Origin: Klenkia brasiliensis
Lineage (GTDB): Bacteria; Actinomycetota; Actinomycetes; Mycobacteriales; Geodermatophilaceae
Direction of reading: 5' to 3'
Length of the DNA stretch: 64,000 bases
Assembly (NCBI RefSeq): GCF_900100695.1
Contig: NZ_FNCF01000002.1
Span: 62,001-126,000, forward strand
In this document: positions 24,372 to 32,217 of the stretch, piece by piece
Layout of the letters: every line of letters begins with the position of its first letter
Numbering within the stretch: the stretch's first letter is position 1
Position numbers and translations under genes: made by a program
Notes under the pieces: generated by a model
Told to the model about the DNA's origin: nothing
Seen by the model: only the letters and a program-made list of their open reading frames with translations
Databases searched by the model: none

Positions 24372-26066
24372 TCAGCCGCCCAGTGCCCGGCGCACCGCCT
24401 CGAGGGCCGGCGTCGGGTCGCCGTCGTCGAACAGGAGGTCGTGGCCCTGCTGCAGGTCGCCGTCCTCGTCGACGAACCAGTCGTAGCGGTCGTCCACGCC
24501 CCAGGTGGTGTAGGCGACGCAGGTGGGGGAGCGCAGGCAGGTGGTCAGCACGGCGACGTACTGCTCCGCCTGGGCGTCGGTACCCTCGGCGTCGGTCACG
24601 TCGTTCTCGGAGATGCGGACCTGCAGCCCCGCCGCCCCGAACGTGTCCAGCGTGTCGGTGAGGTCCTCGACGGAGATGGCGTCGGTCCCCAGGTCGTAGA
24701 CGTGGGCCTGGAGGCCGACGCCGGCGATGTGGCCGCCGAGCTCGTTGGTCCGGAGCGCCAGGTCGAGCAGGGCGTCCTGACGGGGGCCCGGCACGTCGGC
24801 CCCGTTCTCGTTGATGAACTGCGCGACGTCGGGGTCGGCGTCGTGCACGGCCCGGGACACCACCACCGGGTAGTCGGGCCCGAAGGTCCGGTACCAGACG
24901 TTCTGCTGGAGGTCGGTCCCCTGGTCGACGTCGAACGGCTCGTTGACGACGTCGAGGGAGGCGAGCCGACCCCGGAAGTGCGTCACCACGGTGGTCACGT
25001 AGTCCAGCAGTGCGTCGGCGCTGGCGCGACGGTCCTCGGCCGAACCGGTGGGCAGGTCCTGCATCCAGCCGGGCATGGCCTCGGTGAAGGCGATGGTGTG
25101 CCCGTGCACCGCCATGCCCCGGCTCTCCGCCACGTCGAGCAACGCGTCGGCCTCCTCGAAGGTGTAGACGCCGGGCAGGGGCGAGAGGGACTGCGGCTTC
25201 ATCGCGTTCTCGGGCGTGATGGCACCGAACTCGCCGATCAGCTGCCGGGCGTAGTCGGCGTCCGCGGAGAGTGGACCCAGCGCGGCCGCCGCACCGACCC
25301 GGACGTCGGGGCGGGTGCGGGCGACGAGCGCCTGCAACCCGTCCGCCGACGGCTCGGCCTGCTCGAACGCGGGGCCCGCCGTGCTGAGGGCTGCCCCGTC
25401 CGGCGCGGTGGCGGTGAGCGACCCGACCCGGAACGAGCCGTCGTCGCTGGACAGCCCCAGCCACAGCTCTCCCGAGTCGAACACCCCGCCGAGGGGCGCC
25501 GAGACCACGGCGTCCCCGCCGCTGAGGACCTCGAGGGTGTCCCCCGACCGGCGCACGGAGAGCACCGCCGTCGGGTCCGGGAGCGTCACGTGCTCGTCGT
25601 GCACGGGTCGGGGGTCGGTCACGTCCTGCTGGGGTGACCCGTCGAGGACGGCCACCTCGAGGTCGTCGCCGTCGAGGGTGAGCCGCAGGCCGGCCGGTTC
25701 GATCCGGAACTCGTCCGCGACGACCGGGGGGCGGTCGTGGACGGCCCACGTGGCATCGGCGGTGACGTCGGTGAGCCGCGCGCTGAGGGTGAAGTCGCCG
25801 TCGACCAGCAGGTGCGTGCCGGCGAGGTCGAGCGGCGGGTTCGGCTGGCGCGCCCCGCCGTCCCGGTCGGCGATGCTCAGTGCGGTCGCCGTCACCAGCA
25901 GTCCGTCCCCGTCGGGCGTCACCCCGGGCACGTGCTGCCAGCCGCCCTGCAGCAGGTCGAGGACCTCGCCGTCCGGCGCGGGGGCGGCGGGGGAGCACGC
26001 CGCGAGGGCGAGCACGAGGCCGGTGGCCGGCGCCAGCAGCGCGCGGGGTCCTGCAGCGCCGCGCAC
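24372..26066 (-). CDS. Glycoside hydrolase family 10-like lipoprotein
   Basis: 564 residues with GTG start. Lipoprotein signal with lipobox LALAAC. The first half (about 30-230) is a beta-rich domain like a carbohydrate or LamG-type module. The second half (about 245-560) is a GH10 barrel, with acid/base Glu in LDVVNEPFD and nucleophile Glu in VRISENDV. The usual GHTLVWH substrate motif is changed to GHTIAFTEAMPGWM, so the xylanase subsite is altered. GH10 enzymes cleave beta-1,4-xylan. Here the protein should be tethered outside the cell. It stands alone, without transporter or sugar-utilisation genes. Confidence 0.83.
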   Translation of the reverse strand: MRGAAGPRALLAPATGLVLALAACSPAAPAPDGEVLDLLQGGWQHVPGVTPDGDGLLVTATALSIADRDGGARQPNPPLDLAGTHLLVDGDFTLSARLTDVTADATWAVHDRPPVVADEFRIEPAGLRLTLDGDDLEVAVLDGSPQQDVTDPRPVHDEHVTLPDPTAVLSVRRSGDTLEVLSGGDAVVSAPLGGVFDSGELWLGLSSDDGSFRVGSLTATAPDGAALSTAGPAFEQAEPSADGLQALVARTRPDVRVGAAAALGPLSADADYARQLIGEFGAITPENAMKPQSLSPLPGVYTFEEADALLDVAESRGMAVHGHTIAFTEAMPGWMQDLPTGSAEDRRASADALLDYVTTVVTHFRGRLASLDVVNEPFDVDQGTDLQQNVWYRTFGPDYPVVVSRAVHDADPDVAQFINENGADVPGPRQDALLDLALRTNELGGHIAGVGLQAHVYDLGTDAISVEDLTDTLDTFGAAGLQVRISENDVTDAEGTDAQAEQYVAVLTTCLRSPTCVAYTTWGVDDRYDWFVDEDGDLQQGHDLLFDDGDPTPALEAVRRALGG

Positions 26067-26118
26067 GCCGGGAGCCTAGGGGTTGGGGGAGAGGCACCGG
26101 GTGCGCCAGGCTGGTGCC

Positions 26119-26760
26119 GTGACCCAGGGCTCGTTCTTCCCGCCGGTACCCGCGGCCGATCGCGACCTGGACGACGTGGACGCCGCCGCCGAGGTCGGGC
26201 CGACGTGGTACCGGCCGTCGGAGCTCGAGCTACCCGGAGCAGTGGCCTGGGTCGTCGTCATCGGGTCGTCCCCCACGACGGTGGTCTCGCTGGAGAACTG
26301 GCGGGTGAGCAGCAACGGCGTCACGCTCACGCTCGCCATCCGGGCGGTCGAGCGCGGTCGCCGGGAGCGGAAGGCCCTGTGGCAGGCCCTGGGCGTGCAC
26401 CACGGACGCGGTGAGCTGGCGATGCTGCTCCCACCGGGCGGGCTGCGGTTCGGGTTCGGGTTCGCCGACGGCCGGACGGTGACGAGCCTGGACGAGAGCG
26501 GCTGGACGACCATGCCCGAGGACGTCGGGCCCGCCGAGCACCTGCCCGACCGGCCCTGCCTGGAGGGGCTGGGCCGCTCGACGACGGGCGCCGCGACCTG
26601 GCAGCGGGACGTCTGGCTCTGGCCGCTCCCACCCCCGGGGACGTTGACCGCGGTCTGCTCCTGGCCCGACCGCGACATCCCGGAGACAACGACGGAGCTG
26701 GACGCCGACGAGGTGCTGATGGCCAGCAGGCGGGCCCGGGCCGCCTTCGGCGACGCGTGA
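26119..26760 (+). CDS. Conserved protein of unknown function
   Basis: 213 residues from GTG 26119. Soluble, beta-rich and Trp-rich (PGAVAWVVVIGSS, LRFGFGFADGRTVTSL, RDVWLWPLPPPG). No signal peptide or membrane segment. No family recognised with certainty. Divergent from the GH10 gene, with only 52 bases between the two starts. Confidence 0.65.
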   Translation: MTQGSFFPPVPAADRDLDDVDAAAEVGPTWYRPSELELPGAVAWVVVIGSSPTTVVSLENWRVSSNGVTLTLAIRAVERGRRERKALWQALGVHHGRGELAMLLPPGGLRFGFGFADGRTVTSLDESGWTTMPEDVGPAEHLPDRPCLEGLGRSTTGAATWQRDVWLWPLPPPGTLTAVCSWPDRDIPETTTELDADEVLMASRRARAAFGDA

Positions 26761-26824
26761 CCGACCCGTGGGGCCTGCTCGAGGTCGCCGTCCGCCCGGT
26801 CGTCCCCGCGGGGACGTCTGCGGA

Positions 26825-27679
26825 TCAGCGGACGGTCGAGGGCAGCAGGTCGGCGACGGACAGCAGGGCGAAGAACGCGAGCAGCAGGACGATCGTGGTC
26901 ATCGGGACCTCCAGGTGTCGATGACCCGACGGTGCCCCCGCTCCCTGCACGCGGCCGGTGGCGTAGCTGTGCGCATCCGGTGAGGTCACCGCACGCCGTC
27001 GGTGGAACCGCAGCAGGGCGACCAGCAGCACGGAACCCACCAGGACGAGCTGCAGGGCCGGTGCCGCGTCGGGCAGGACCGACACGATGCCGGCGCCGGC
27101 CGCGGCCCCGATGACCAGACCCGCGATTACCTGGATGCTCGGCAGCACCTCGCGGGGCGGCCGGCGGGTGCTCAGCCGGACCACGATCGCGGTGAGCGTC
27201 CCGGTCAGGAACGTCGTCGACAGGCCGGACACCCCGAACCGCTGCACCGTGCTGCTCTGCACCCCCAGCGCCACGGCGGTGGTCGCCAGCAGCACCAGCG
27301 CGGCGGTGGCACCCCGGTCGGCGCCGCTCATCCACCAGCCGGTTGCGTAGGCCACCAGCAGCGCGCCCTCCACGGCCAGCGCCCGCGTCACCCGGGCCGG
27401 CCACACGCCGTCCCCGGGCTGCGGCGTCCCGGCCAGCACCGTGCCCAGCGCGACGCCGAGGCAGAACGCGAGGACCGCCGTCCCCGAGGAGAGGGCCAGC
27501 GCGCCGTCCGCGGTGGTGGACGCCGTCCCCAGCAGCACCAGGTTGCCGGTCATCACGCTGGTGAACGCCCCGCCCAGGGCAAGCAGCCCGATCGCGTCGG
27601 TCCCCCCGCTCAGGGCGGCGAGCGCCACGACCAGGACCTGCCGGGTGCGCAGGTCGCCGGACGTCGGTTCGTCGGTCAC
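26825..27679 (-). CDS. DUF1275 (YoaK-type) membrane protein with C-terminal extension
   Basis: 284 residues from GTG 27679. The DUF1275 core (about 10-225) shows SGGTDAIGLLALGGAFTSVMTGN and SSTVQRFGVSGLSTTFLTGT, each written here in under 25 residues only by position: the first near residues 24-46, the second near 140-160, with six helices. DUF1275 proteins usually end soon after the last helix. This one continues about 55 residues to a seventh hydrophobic stretch. An internal ATG with a perfect GGAGG site (26900-26902) could express that last segment alone. Function of the family is unknown. Confidence 0.82.
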   Translation of the reverse strand: MTDEPTSGDLRTRQVLVVALAALSGGTDAIGLLALGGAFTSVMTGNLVLLGTASTTADGALALSSGTAVLAFCLGVALGTVLAGTPQPGDGVWPARVTRALAVEGALLVAYATGWWMSGADRGATAALVLLATTAVALGVQSSTVQRFGVSGLSTTFLTGTLTAIVVRLSTRRPPREVLPSIQVIAGLVIGAAAGAGIVSVLPDAAPALQLVLVGSVLLVALLRFHRRRAVTSPDAHSYATGRVQGAGAPSGHRHLEVPMTTIVLLLAFFALLSVADLLPSTVR

Positions 27680-27721
27680 CCCCGCATCGTCGTCCGCGCC
27701 GGGACGGGCCAGGATGCGGGC

Positions 27722-28588
27722 ATGCCTGCCTCCTTCCCCTCCCCGGCCGACGGACTGGCCATCGCCACCTACACCTGGGACGACGTCCCCGGCACCCCGG
27801 TCGGCGTCGTCCAGCTGGTGCACGGCCTGGCCGAGCACGGCCCCCGGTACGACCGCTTCGCAAGGGCGCTGGTCGCCGCCGGGTTCCTGGTCGCGGCGGC
27901 CGACAACCGCGGGCACGGCGCGTCGGTGTCCGACGAGGTGCCGCTGGGCAGCTTCGGCGCCGCCGGCGTCGACGGGTTCGTGGCCGACATCGGCGCGCAC
28001 GCCCGCCTGCTCGCCGAGCAGCACCCCGACCTGCCGCTGTTCGCCTTCGCCCACTCGCTGGGCTCGATGGGCATGCAGCTGGCCCTGCTGGACGAACCGG
28101 TCCGCTACGCCGGTGTCGTGCTCAGCGGCTCCACCACCCTCGACGGCCTCGGCGAGGTCCTCGCCGGGCTGCCCGCCGACCAGCCGGGCCTGGCCGCGTT
28201 CAACGCCGGCTTCGAGCCGCGCACCGGCTTCGAGTGGCTCAGCCGCGACGCCGCCGAGGTCGACGCCTACGTCGCCGATCCGCTCTGCGGCTTCCCCACC
28301 GAGGACGCCATCATCGGCGGCGTCCTGGGCCAGGCCGGGCGCGCGGCCGACCCGTCGTCGGTCCGGGCGGACCTGCCGCTGCTGCTGGTCTCTGGTGACC
28401 GAGACCCGGTGGGTGGCCGCGGCGGGATCAACGTCACCGCGCTCGGCGACCGCTACCGCGCCGCCGGCCTCACCGACGTGACCGTGTCCCTCTACCCCGA
28501 GGCCCGGCACGAGCTGGTCAACGAGACCGTCCGGGACGCCGTCACCGCCGACGTCGTCGGCTGGCTGCGCGCCCACCTGCCGGGCTGA
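27722..28588 (+). CDS. Alpha/beta hydrolase, monoacylglycerol-lipase/S33 type
   Basis: 288 residues. Nucleophile elbow FAHSLGS (Ala in place of the first Gly of GxSxG), acidic residue in SGDRDPVG and catalytic His in EARHELVNE, all in the expected order. LVHGLAEHGPRYDRFA near residue 35 is typical of Hydrolase_4 lysophospholipases. Cytoplasmic, with no signal peptide. Divergent from the DUF1275 gene over 42 bases flanked by CCCGCATC/GATGCGGG arms. Substrate unknown. Confidence 0.88.
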   Translation: MPASFPSPADGLAIATYTWDDVPGTPVGVVQLVHGLAEHGPRYDRFARALVAAGFLVAAADNRGHGASVSDEVPLGSFGAAGVDGFVADIGAHARLLAEQHPDLPLFAFAHSLGSMGMQLALLDEPVRYAGVVLSGSTTLDGLGEVLAGLPADQPGLAAFNAGFEPRTGFEWLSRDAAEVDAYVADPLCGFPTEDAIIGGVLGQAGRAADPSSVRADLPLLLVSGDRDPVGGRGGINVTALGDRYRAAGLTDVTVSLYPEARHELVNETVRDAVTADVVGWLRAHLPG

Positions 28589-29557
28589 TCACCCGGCCAG
28601 CTGGTCCAGCACCACGCGCGCCGCGGCCGGGCCGGCGTTGAGGAACCACGCCTCGTCGTCGACCCGGACCGCGGTGCCGTCGGCGACGGCCGGCAGCCCG
28701 GTCCACAGCGGGCTGGCCAGCGCGGTCGCGTCCTCCGCGCCGGCCTGCACGCCGTAGAACAGCCGGTCCCCGGCGGCCCGCTGCAGCTCCTCGTCGGAGA
28801 GGTCCCGCGAGGTCTCGGTGAACTGCTGGTCGGCCGGCCGCGCGACGTCCCCGGCGGCCAGGATGCTGCCGACGAACGAGCCGGTGCCCCAGATCCGGGT
28901 CCGGTCGCCGCTGACCCGCACCACCGACACCGTCCCGCCGTCGAACCCGGCACCCACCTGCGCGGCGTCGTCCAGCAGGCCCTGCAGCAGGTCCTGCGCC
29001 TGGTCGGTGCGGCCCAGCGCGGCGGCGACCAGCAACAGGTCCTGCTGCCAGTTGACCCCGGTGCCTTCGGTGACCACGGTCGGGGCGATCCCGGCCAGCG
29101 CGGAGCCGATCGACTCCGCGCCGACCGTGTTGACCAGCACCAGGTCCGGCTGCAGCGCGGCGACCGCCTCCAGGTCGGGCTCCAGGCGCAGCCCGACCGA
29201 GGAGATCGAGGTCAGGTCGGCGTCGGGGAAGGCGTCGGCCAGGTAGGCCGGGACCAGGTCCGCCCCGCTGGCCTGGGTCGCACCCACCGGGGTCACCCCG
29301 AGCGACAGCACCCCGTCCAGCTGACCGGTGCTGATGACGACCACCCGCTGCGGCTGGGCCGGGATCGTCGTCGTCCCGGCGAAGTGCACGACGTCGCGCG
29401 GGAAGTCCCCGTCGGCGGCGGTCGAGCCGAAGCCCTCGGGCAGCTCCTGCGGGGCGACCCCGGAGACGGGTGCGGCCGAGGTGGCAGCACCCGACGGGGC
29501 GTCGGACGAGCAGGCGGTCAGGAACAGGGCCAGCAGGACGGCGACGGCGCGGAGCAC
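28589..29557 (-). CDS. ABC transporter substrate-binding lipoprotein, iron-siderophore type
   Basis: 322 residues from GTG 29557. Lipoprotein signal with LTAC lipobox, then a periplasmic-binding-protein-2 (FecB/BtuF-like) fold recognised by RVVVISTGQLDGVLSLGV and LQPDLVLVNT. Such proteins deliver ferric siderophores or heme to an ABC permease. No permease or ATPase gene is present nearby, so it must work with components encoded elsewhere. A DtxR/IdeR-like box lies just upstream. It converges on the hydrolase with no gap. Confidence 0.87.
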   Translation of the reverse strand: MLRAVAVLLALFLTACSSDAPSGAATSAAPVSGVAPQELPEGFGSTAADGDFPRDVVHFAGTTTIPAQPQRVVVISTGQLDGVLSLGVTPVGATQASGADLVPAYLADAFPDADLTSISSVGLRLEPDLEAVAALQPDLVLVNTVGAESIGSALAGIAPTVVTEGTGVNWQQDLLLVAAALGRTDQAQDLLQGLLDDAAQVGAGFDGGTVSVVRVSGDRTRIWGTGSFVGSILAAGDVARPADQQFTETSRDLSDEELQRAAGDRLFYGVQAGAEDATALASPLWTGLPAVADGTAVRVDDEAWFLNAGPAAARVVLDQLAG

Positions 29558-29567
29558 GCTCGGACAG

Positions 29568-29586
29568 TAAGGGCAGCCTTGCCTGA
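29568..29586. promoter_or_regulatory. DtxR/IdeR-like iron box
   Basis: TAAGGGCAGCCTTGCCTGA matches the 19-base DtxR/IdeR consensus (TWAGGTTAGSCTAACCTWA) at 14 positions. It lies 11 bases upstream of the binding-protein start and in the same gap as the promoter of the OYE2-mftE-mftF block. Confidence 0.55.
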
Positions 29587-29632
29587 TTCGATCATCGACG
29601 GCGTGTGATCTGCGCCGTGGCACAGTCCGGGC

Positions 29633-31528
29633 GTGCTGTCCGACCCGCTGGTGCTGCGCAGCCGCGTGCTGCGCAACCGGCTGGTGTTCTGCGCGCACCT
29701 GACCAACCAGGCGCGCGACCGGCTGCCCTCGCCCGCGCACACCGCCTACTACGCGGCCCGGGCCGCCGGCGGGGCCGCGCTGGTCATCACCGAGGAGCAG
29801 GCCGTCGACCCGGCCGACCAGCCCTACGAGGGGGTCGTCGACGGCACCGACCCCGCCGTCGTCGACCGCTACCGCGAGATCGCCGCCGCGGTGCACGGCT
29901 CGGGCGCGCTGGTGGTCGCGCAGCTCAACCACAACGGCGGCCAGGGCAGCTCGCTGCACACCCGCGCCCCGCTGCTCGCGCCGTCCCCGGTCGCCGACCC
30001 GCTGTTCGGTGAGGTGCCCCGCGAGGCGACCCCGGCCGACCTGGCCGCCGTCGTCGCCGGGTTCGCCCGGGTCGCCGGGCACGTCCGGGACGGCGGGCTG
30101 GACGGCGTGGAGCTGCAGGCCTCGCAGTCCTCGCTGCTGCGCGCCCTGCTGGACCCCTCGACCAACCGGCGCACCGACGGCTACGGCACCGACCGCGCCC
30201 GGCTGCTGCTCGAGGTGGTCGCCGCCGTCCGCGGGGCCCTGGGTCCGGACCTGCTGCTCGGCGTCCGGCTGGCCACCGCCGAACCCGGGGGGACGACGAC
30301 CGACGACGCCGTGGCCACCGCGCACCGGCTCGCCGCCACCGGGGCCGTGGACTGGCTGTCCACCACCACCGGCGTCGCCACCGCCTCGCTGCACCTGGTC
30401 GAGCCCTCGATGGCCGGCGGGCACGGGTACGCGCTGCCGCTGGCCGCCCGGCTGCGCACGGCGGGCCTGCCGGTCATCGGCGTCGGCCGGGTGACCACGC
30501 CCGCCGAGGCCGAGGCGGCGCTGGCGCACTGCGACCTGGTCGGGGTGGTCCGCGGCCAGCTCGCCGACCCCGACTTCGGCGCGAAGGCGCTGCGCGGCGA
30601 CCCGGTGCGGGCGTGCACCGGCTGCAACGAGTGCACCGCGGGCATCGGCGCCGGCCTGCCGGTGCGCTGCGTGCAGGGCGTGCTCCCGGTGCCCGCCGTC
30701 CCGGCCCGGGCGCGGCACGTCGTGGTGGTCGGCGGCGGCCCGGCCGGCCTGCGCGCCGCCGCGCACGCCGCCGCCCGCGGCCACCGGGTGACCCTGCTGG
30801 AGGCGGCCGACCGGCTCGGCGGTGCGCTCGCCCTGGCCGCCACCGCGCCCGGCCGGGGCGAGCTGGCGGGGTTCGTCGAGGCCGACGTCCGGGCGTGCGC
30901 GGAGCACGGCGTCGACGTCCGCACCGGGGTGCGCGCCACCGCCGCCGACCTGGCCGACCTGCAGCCCGACGCCGTCGTCCTGGCCTGCGGCGCGTCCCCC
31001 GCCCGGCCGGCGTGGGCCGGGGACGCCGAGCGGGTGGCCGACGTCGCCGACGTGCTCGCCGGGGCGGCCGCGCCGTCCGGGCGGGTGCTGGTCGTCGACG
31101 AGCTGGGCGGCCCGCACGCCACCTCCACCGCCGAGCTGCTCGCCGCGCGGGGCTGCGCGGTCGAGGTGGTCACCGGCGCACTCGTCGCCGCGCAGCGGCT
31201 GGGCCCGACCCTGGACCGCGGCCCCTGGCACCGCCGGGCCGCCGCCGCCGGGATCGTGCAGACCGTGGAGCGGGTGCCGCTCGCCGTCCGGGACGGGGTG
31301 GTGACGCTGCTGCACCACCTGACCGGGGACGTCGAGGAGCGGGTGGTGGACTGGGTCGTGGCCGCCACCCACCCCGACCCCGTCCCGGGCCCCGCCGCGC
31401 CGACCGGCGTCGAGGTGCACCGGGTCGGCGACTGCCTCGCCCCGGCCGGGCTGGCGGTGGCCGTGGCGACGGCGGAGCGCGTGGTGGGGTCGTGGGCGGG
31501 ATCCGGGGGCAGGGCGGAGCCGTGGTGA
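29633..31528 (+). CDS. Mycofactocin-system FadH/OYE-family oxidoreductase 2
   Basis: 631 residues from GTG. OYE barrel (about 1-325) with VAQLNHNGGQGSS and GVELQASQSSLLRALLDPS. The iron-sulfur motif has C-x2-C-x2-C-x11-C spacing (CTGCNEC...C), closer to trimethylamine dehydrogenase than to FadH. The C-terminal domain is an NAD(P)/FAD Rossmann fold with VVVGGGPAGLRAAAHA. It is paralogous to 16850-18778. Coupled to mftE by a 4-base overlap. Probably a flavoenzyme in mycofactocin maturation or recycling; substrate not established. Confidence 0.88.
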   Translation: MLSDPLVLRSRVLRNRLVFCAHLTNQARDRLPSPAHTAYYAARAAGGAALVITEEQAVDPADQPYEGVVDGTDPAVVDRYREIAAAVHGSGALVVAQLNHNGGQGSSLHTRAPLLAPSPVADPLFGEVPREATPADLAAVVAGFARVAGHVRDGGLDGVELQASQSSLLRALLDPSTNRRTDGYGTDRARLLLEVVAAVRGALGPDLLLGVRLATAEPGGTTTDDAVATAHRLAATGAVDWLSTTTGVATASLHLVEPSMAGGHGYALPLAARLRTAGLPVIGVGRVTTPAEAEAALAHCDLVGVVRGQLADPDFGAKALRGDPVRACTGCNECTAGIGAGLPVRCVQGVLPVPAVPARARHVVVVGGGPAGLRAAAHAAARGHRVTLLEAADRLGGALALAATAPGRGELAGFVEADVRACAEHGVDVRTGVRATAADLADLQPDAVVLACGASPARPAWAGDAERVADVADVLAGAAAPSGRVLVVDELGGPHATSTAELLAARGCAVEVVTGALVAAQRLGPTLDRGPWHRRAAAAGIVQTVERVPLAVRDGVVTLLHHLTGDVEERVVDWVVAATHPDPVPGPAAPTGVEVHRVGDCLAPAGLAVAVATAERVVGSWAGSGGRAEPW

Positions 31529-32217
31529 GGCTGGGGTCGGCACGGTCGCCGGAGCTCGACGGCCGACCGACCGTCGTCGTCCCGCTGGGGTCGGTGGAGC
31601 AGCACGGGCCGCACCTGCCGCTGGCCACCGACACCACCGTCGCCGCGGCGGTCGCCACCGGGCTGGTGGACCGGCAGCCCGACCTGCTGCTCGCCCCGGC
31701 CGTCCCCTACGGCGCGAGCGGCGAGCACGAGGGCTTCCCCGGCACCGTCTCGATCGGCACCGGGGCGCTGCGCACGCTGCTGGTCGAGCTGGGCCGCTCG
31801 GCCGGGCGGTGGGCCGGGCGGTTGCTGGTGGTCAACGGGCACGGCGGCAACCTCGACGCGCTGCGCTCGGCGGTCCCGCTGCTGCGGCACGAGGGTCGCG
31901 ACGTCGCCTGGTTCCCGTGCGGCGTCCGTGGCGGCGACGCGCACGCCGGGCGCATCGAGACCTCGCTGGTGTTGCACGTGGAACCGTCCGCGGTCCGGCC
32001 GGAGCTGGCCGAGGCCGGCGAGACCGCCCCGGTCGCGCAGCTGCTGCCCCGGCTGCGCGCCGGCGGGGTGGCCGCGGTCAGCCCCAACGGCGTGCTCGGC
32101 GATCCCGCGGGCGCCTCGGCCGACGAGGGCGCGCGGATGCTCGCCGACCTGGTCGGCCGGCTGGCCGCGGCGGTGCAGGCCTGGGACGTCGGCGCCGACG
32201 GCAGGCTGACCGGGTGA
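31525..32217 (+). CDS. mftE: Mycofactocin creatininase-family peptidase MftE
   Basis: 230 residues. Creatininase-fold metal site: Glu and His in EQHGPHLPLATD, NGHGGN, and Glu in HAGRIETS, all intact. MftE cuts the modified MftA to release the Val-Tyr-derived core. GTG 31525 overlaps the OYE2 stop by 4 bases and its own stop overlaps mftF by 4 bases. GTG 31522 is an equally possible start. It is separated from mftA-C by about 14 kb, which is unusual for the cassette. Confidence 0.95.
   Translation: MRLGSARSPELDGRPTVVVPLGSVEQHGPHLPLATDTTVAAAVATGLVDRQPDLLLAPAVPYGASGEHEGFPGTVSIGTGALRTLLVELGRSAGRWAGRLLVVNGHGGNLDALRSAVPLLRHEGRDVAWFPCGVRGGDAHAGRIETSLVLHVEPSAVRPELAEAGETAPVAQLLPRLRAGGVAAVSPNGVLGDPAGASADEGARMLADLVGRLAAAVQAWDVGADGRLTG

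Noticed and set aside
26757-26919. GTGA-coupled 54-codon frame after 26119-26760
   Set aside because: It runs antisense to the DUF1275 end, has no recognisable features and no conservation evidence.
27681-27720. CCCGCATC/GATGCGGG inverted repeat between the DUF1275 and hydrolase genes as operator
   Set aside because: The arms double as the ribosome-site regions of both divergent genes and are only 8 bp with a 24-base gap; chance is likely.
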